From assembly GCA_014379885.1 (NCBI GenBank), contig JACMKW010000515.1:1-6290 (forward strand): a DNA stretch of 6,290 bases. Direction: 5' to 3'. A program made the position numbers and the translations under genes. Under the pieces are notes generated by a model that was not told the DNA's origin, did no database searches, and was given only the letters and a program-made list of their open reading frames with translations. Each line of letters opens with the position of its first letter. The first letter of the stretch is position 1. This DNA comes from Rhizobacter sp. Lineage in GTDB: Bacteria > Pseudomonadota > Gammaproteobacteria > Burkholderiales > Burkholderiaceae. Of the stretch, positions 5,611 to 6,290 are shown piece after piece.

Positions 5611-5771
5611 GGCAACGCTGAACAAGTCCCTCACGGACGGCGCATCCTCGTTTTGGGCGGTCTGCGGCGTTGCAAATGCTCGCGATACCTACCGGTATCG
5701 CTGCGCTTTGCGCCTTGCACCCCATCCCAAACCGAGGCGCGCCGCCTCGCGGGGACTTATTCAGCGTTGCC
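5611..5771. mobile_element. 161-bp MITE-like element with IS5-type ends, flanked by CTAA duplication
   Basis: The terminal inverted repeats are 20 nt with one mismatch: left GGCAACGCTGAACAAGTCCC (5611-5630); the right arm, 5752-5771, reads on the other strand as the same sequence with GAATAAG in place of GAACAAG. Direct CTAA copies flank it at 5607-5610 and 5772-5775, a 4-bp duplication of the YTAR type used by IS5-group insertion sequences. From memory, IS5 itself ends in a similar GAACAAGTCCCT string. The interior is almost palindromic: CCTCGTTTTGGG (5646-5657) pairs with 5726-5737 with one mismatch, and the centre is GCGATACC-TACC-GGTATCGC (5682-5701). There is no open frame for a transposase, so it would be moved in trans by a related IS. 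Insertion split two convergent genes precisely at the monooxygenase stop codon. The RNA would form a long stem and may now act as a bidirectional terminator, though no T tract is present. Confidence 0.85.
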
Positions 5772-5779
5772 CTAAGCGC

Positions 5780-6290
5780 TCAGTCGACCTCGGCGCAGAA
5801 CTCGCCGTCGGGCACCAGGCAGGAGTGTTCGGTGCCGGCCGCGAGTGACACGCCCCGCGTGACGAGCTTGCTTGCCGTCAGGCGGCTGGCTTCGGCCGTG
5901 GGCAGCAGCACCCACATCTGGCCGCGGTGCTTGGTACTGCGTGCCATCTGGCCGGCCTCGTTGCCGAAGCCCCAGAAGTAATCGGCCCGCACCGCACCGC
6001 GAATGGCGCCGCCGGTGTCTTGGGCGAACACCAGGCGTTGCATCGAGATGGTTGAGCCAGCAGGCGCGGGCGCGCTCAGGAACACCGGGTAGCCGAGGGG
6101 CGTGACGCGTGGGTCCACGGCCACGGAACGGCCTGGGGTGAGCGGCACACCGAGGGCGCCTTGCGGGCCTTCGCTTTGCGGCCGGTCGGCCACGGTCTTG
6201 AAGAACACATAACTCGGGTCGGACGACAGCCGGCTGTTCACTGTTGCCTTGGAGGGTGCGGGCGCCGCTGCCGGCCGCTTGGTCGGCGCC
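5780..6290 (-). CDS. mltA: Membrane-bound lytic murein transglycosylase A, C-terminal part (5' end beyond the window)
   Basis: The - strand frame is open from the right edge to TGA at 5782-5780, about 170 residues. MltA cleaves the beta-1,4 bond between MurNAc and GlcNAc in peptidoglycan, forming 1,6-anhydro-MurNAc, and acts from the outer membrane as a lipoprotein. The visible part holds DPSYVFFK followed by GALGVPLTPGRSVAVDPRVTP and then LG, and after that the 3D domain with three conserved aspartates in AVDPR, AQDTGGAIRG and RADYFWGFG, then RGQMWVLLP. The catalytic Asp of the 3D domain is therefore present. A GTG at 6241 is not the real start because the coding pattern continues to the edge. 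Just before the domain (about 6245-6289) the protein is Ala/Pro-rich (APTKRPAAAPPASPKA), where relatives usually have a conserved helix. A tail of about 37 residues follows WVLLP and includes two cysteines (HSCLVPDGEFCAEVD). It is convergent with the monooxygenase gene; the two stop codons would be 4 bp apart without the MITE. Confidence 0.92.
   Translation of the reverse strand, partial: APTKRPAAAPAPSKATVNSRLSSDPSYVFFKTVADRPQSEGPQGALGVPLTPGRSVAVDPRVTPLGYPVFLSAPAPAGSTISMQRLVFAQDTGGAIRGAVRADYFWGFGNEAGQMARSTKHRGQMWVLLPTAEASRLTASKLVTRGVSLAAGTEHSCLVPDGEFCAEVD

Noticed and set aside
5611..5771. A CRISPR-like or tRNA-like structure in the palindromic gap
   Set aside because: There are no repeat-spacer units and no cloverleaf; terminal inverted repeats and the CTAA duplication explain it as a MITE.

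Overview
The window looks like chromosomal DNA from a GC-rich betaproteobacterium, most likely a Comamonadaceae-type Burkholderiales. This is inferred from the base composition, the protein families present, a CGTCATTCCC...GGAATGACG repeat of a kind common in this group, and a small IS5-like inverted-repeat element. No RNA gene, CRISPR array, complete transposase or phage gene was seen.

Layout, left to right. (1) Positions 2-115 hold the C-terminal end of an unidentified + strand gene. (2) Positions 242-1573 hold a compact + strand cluster of three genes: an 84-aa protein with a Rho_N-like C-terminus, an alpha/beta-hydrolase-like protein that appears to have lost its whole catalytic triad, and a DUF2383/PA2169-type four-helix-bundle protein. 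The cluster ends at a strong intrinsic terminator (1595-1619). (3) Positions 1659-1761 hold a 103-bp pair of inverted palindromic repeats (REP/dRS3-like). (4) Positions 4419 down to 1800 carry two - strand genes: a small 4-oxalocrotonate-tautomerase-family enzyme and a 781-aa class A penicillin-binding protein with both catalytic domains intact. (5) A 156-bp divergent intergenic region holds an 8-bp tandem repeat. It separates the tautomerase from a + strand nitronate monooxygenase (4576-5610). (6) Positions 5611-5771 hold a near-palindromic 161-bp MITE-like element inserted exactly at the stop codon of the monooxygenase gene and flanked by a CTAA duplication. (7) The window ends inside a - strand mltA gene (lytic transglycosylase A), of which only the C-terminal part is present.

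How the genes relate. The first cluster resembles general-stress or accessory gene sets of Burkholderiales, but two of its three genes look shortened relative to their families. The class A PBP and MltA both act on peptidoglycan (synthesis and cleavage) but are not in one operon. The tautomerase and the nitronate monooxygenase are divergent small-molecule enzymes with no proven link.

I see no convincing new multi-gene system. The best leads are the hydrolase relative that keeps an open frame without its triad, the MITE inserted at a stop codon between two convergent genes, and a 13-bp motif shared by two upstream regions in the same orientation relative to the gene downstream.
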